Assembly: GCA_035646395.1 (NCBI GenBank)
Contig: DASRPK010000187.1
Coordinates: forward strand, 1 to 11,510
Reading direction: 5' to 3'
Origin: JABWBJ01 sp035646395
GTDB taxonomy: Bacteria; Gemmatimonadota; Gemmatimonadetes; Gemmatimonadales; Gemmatimonadaceae
Length of the DNA stretch: 11,510 bases
The translations under genes and the position numbers were made by a program. Shown one piece after another: positions 11,272-11,510 of this stretch. How positions within the stretch are numbered: position 1 is the stretch's first letter; each line of letters begins with the position of its first letter. The notes beneath the pieces are model-generated. The model did not search any database. It was not told where the DNA came from and saw nothing but the letters and a program-made list of their open reading frames with translations.

Positions 11272-11510
11272 ATGAGTTTTGAAAAGGCACCGACGATCGC
11301 CAAGTACCGGGCGAACGCCGAAGATACTGGTTCGGCGCCGGTGCAGATCGCCCTCCTGACTGAACGGATCAACTATCTGGCCGCCCACTTCAAGGGCCAT
11401 GTGAAGGACAATCATAGCCGCCGGGGCCTCCTGAAGATGGTAGGCAAGCGCCGCCGGCTCCTGACGTACCTGAAGCGCAACGACGTCGAGCGGTACCGCC
11501 AGATCATCAC
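11272..11510 (+). CDS. rpsO: 30S ribosomal protein S15 (uS15), 5' part
   Basis: The gene runs off the end of the window. The visible 79 codons match uS15, a primary binder of 16S rRNA in the small-subunit platform. Landmarks are KYRANAEDTGSAPVQIALLTERI (with the conserved DTGS turn), the LAAHFKGHVKDNHSRRGLL block containing the rRNA-contacting His-Ser-Arg-Arg, and KRRRLLTYLKRNDVERYRQII. The family norm is 89 residues, so about ten are missing. The start ATG 11272 follows GGAG by 10 nt. Its opposite-strand frame from 11415 is only a shadow. In many bacteria pnp follows rpsO, but nothing beyond is visible. Confidence 0.96.
   Translation, partial: MSFEKAPTIAKYRANAEDTGSAPVQIALLTERINYLAAHFKGHVKDNHSRRGLLKMVGKRRRLLTYLKRNDVERYRQII

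Overview
The window is a chromosomal housekeeping block from a GC-rich bacterium. Protein content, gene order and the style of the repeats suggest Gemmatimonadota or a close relative, but this assignment is from memory and only moderately secure. On the + strand the order is rplM (3' end), rpsI, rpsB, tsf, pyrH, frr, uppS, cdsA, dxr, rseP, then a small secreted or membrane protein of unknown function. On the - strand a membrane Ser/Thr protein kinase is followed by mscL, and the window closes with the 5' part of rpsO on the + strand.

Region by region: 1-718 encodes ribosomal proteins uL13 and uS9, one base apart. 719-861 is a non-coding leader with an AT-rich hairpin and a compact nested fold that can form a pseudoknot just before rpsB. 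rpsB (uS2) carries a long charged C-terminal tail and is followed by two small hairpins and a clear intrinsic terminator. tsf then starts from its own Shine-Dalgarno site. A 145-nt spacer holding a large inverted repeat separates tsf from pyrH. frr, uppS and cdsA follow closely, with uppS and cdsA packed against the preceding genes. A perfect 28-bp inverted repeat lies between cdsA and dxr. rseP follows dxr after a short CTTCCTG array, and the unknown gene overlaps the rseP stop codon. 8924-9036, between converging genes, holds a 9-mer triplet repeat and a (CCCCATG)n array whose other strand is a very strong G-quadruplex motif. 9037-11174 is kinase then mscL, and 11175-11271 is a divergent promoter region.

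Functionally, the block couples translation (uL13, uS9, uS2, EF-Ts, ribosome recycling factor, uS15) with envelope precursor supply: UMP kinase, undecaprenyl diphosphate synthase, CDP-diacylglycerol synthase, the MEP-pathway enzyme DXR that feeds isoprenoids to UppS, and the RseP site-2 protease.

I found no defence system, prophage, CRISPR array, transposase, tRNA or rRNA. The unusual content is non-coding: period-7 tandem repeats in many gaps (one apparently forming a signal-peptide coding region), large hairpins, the rpsB leader fold, and an over-used CGTTAGGC word that encodes most Leu-TTA codons. No gap exceeds about 210 bases.
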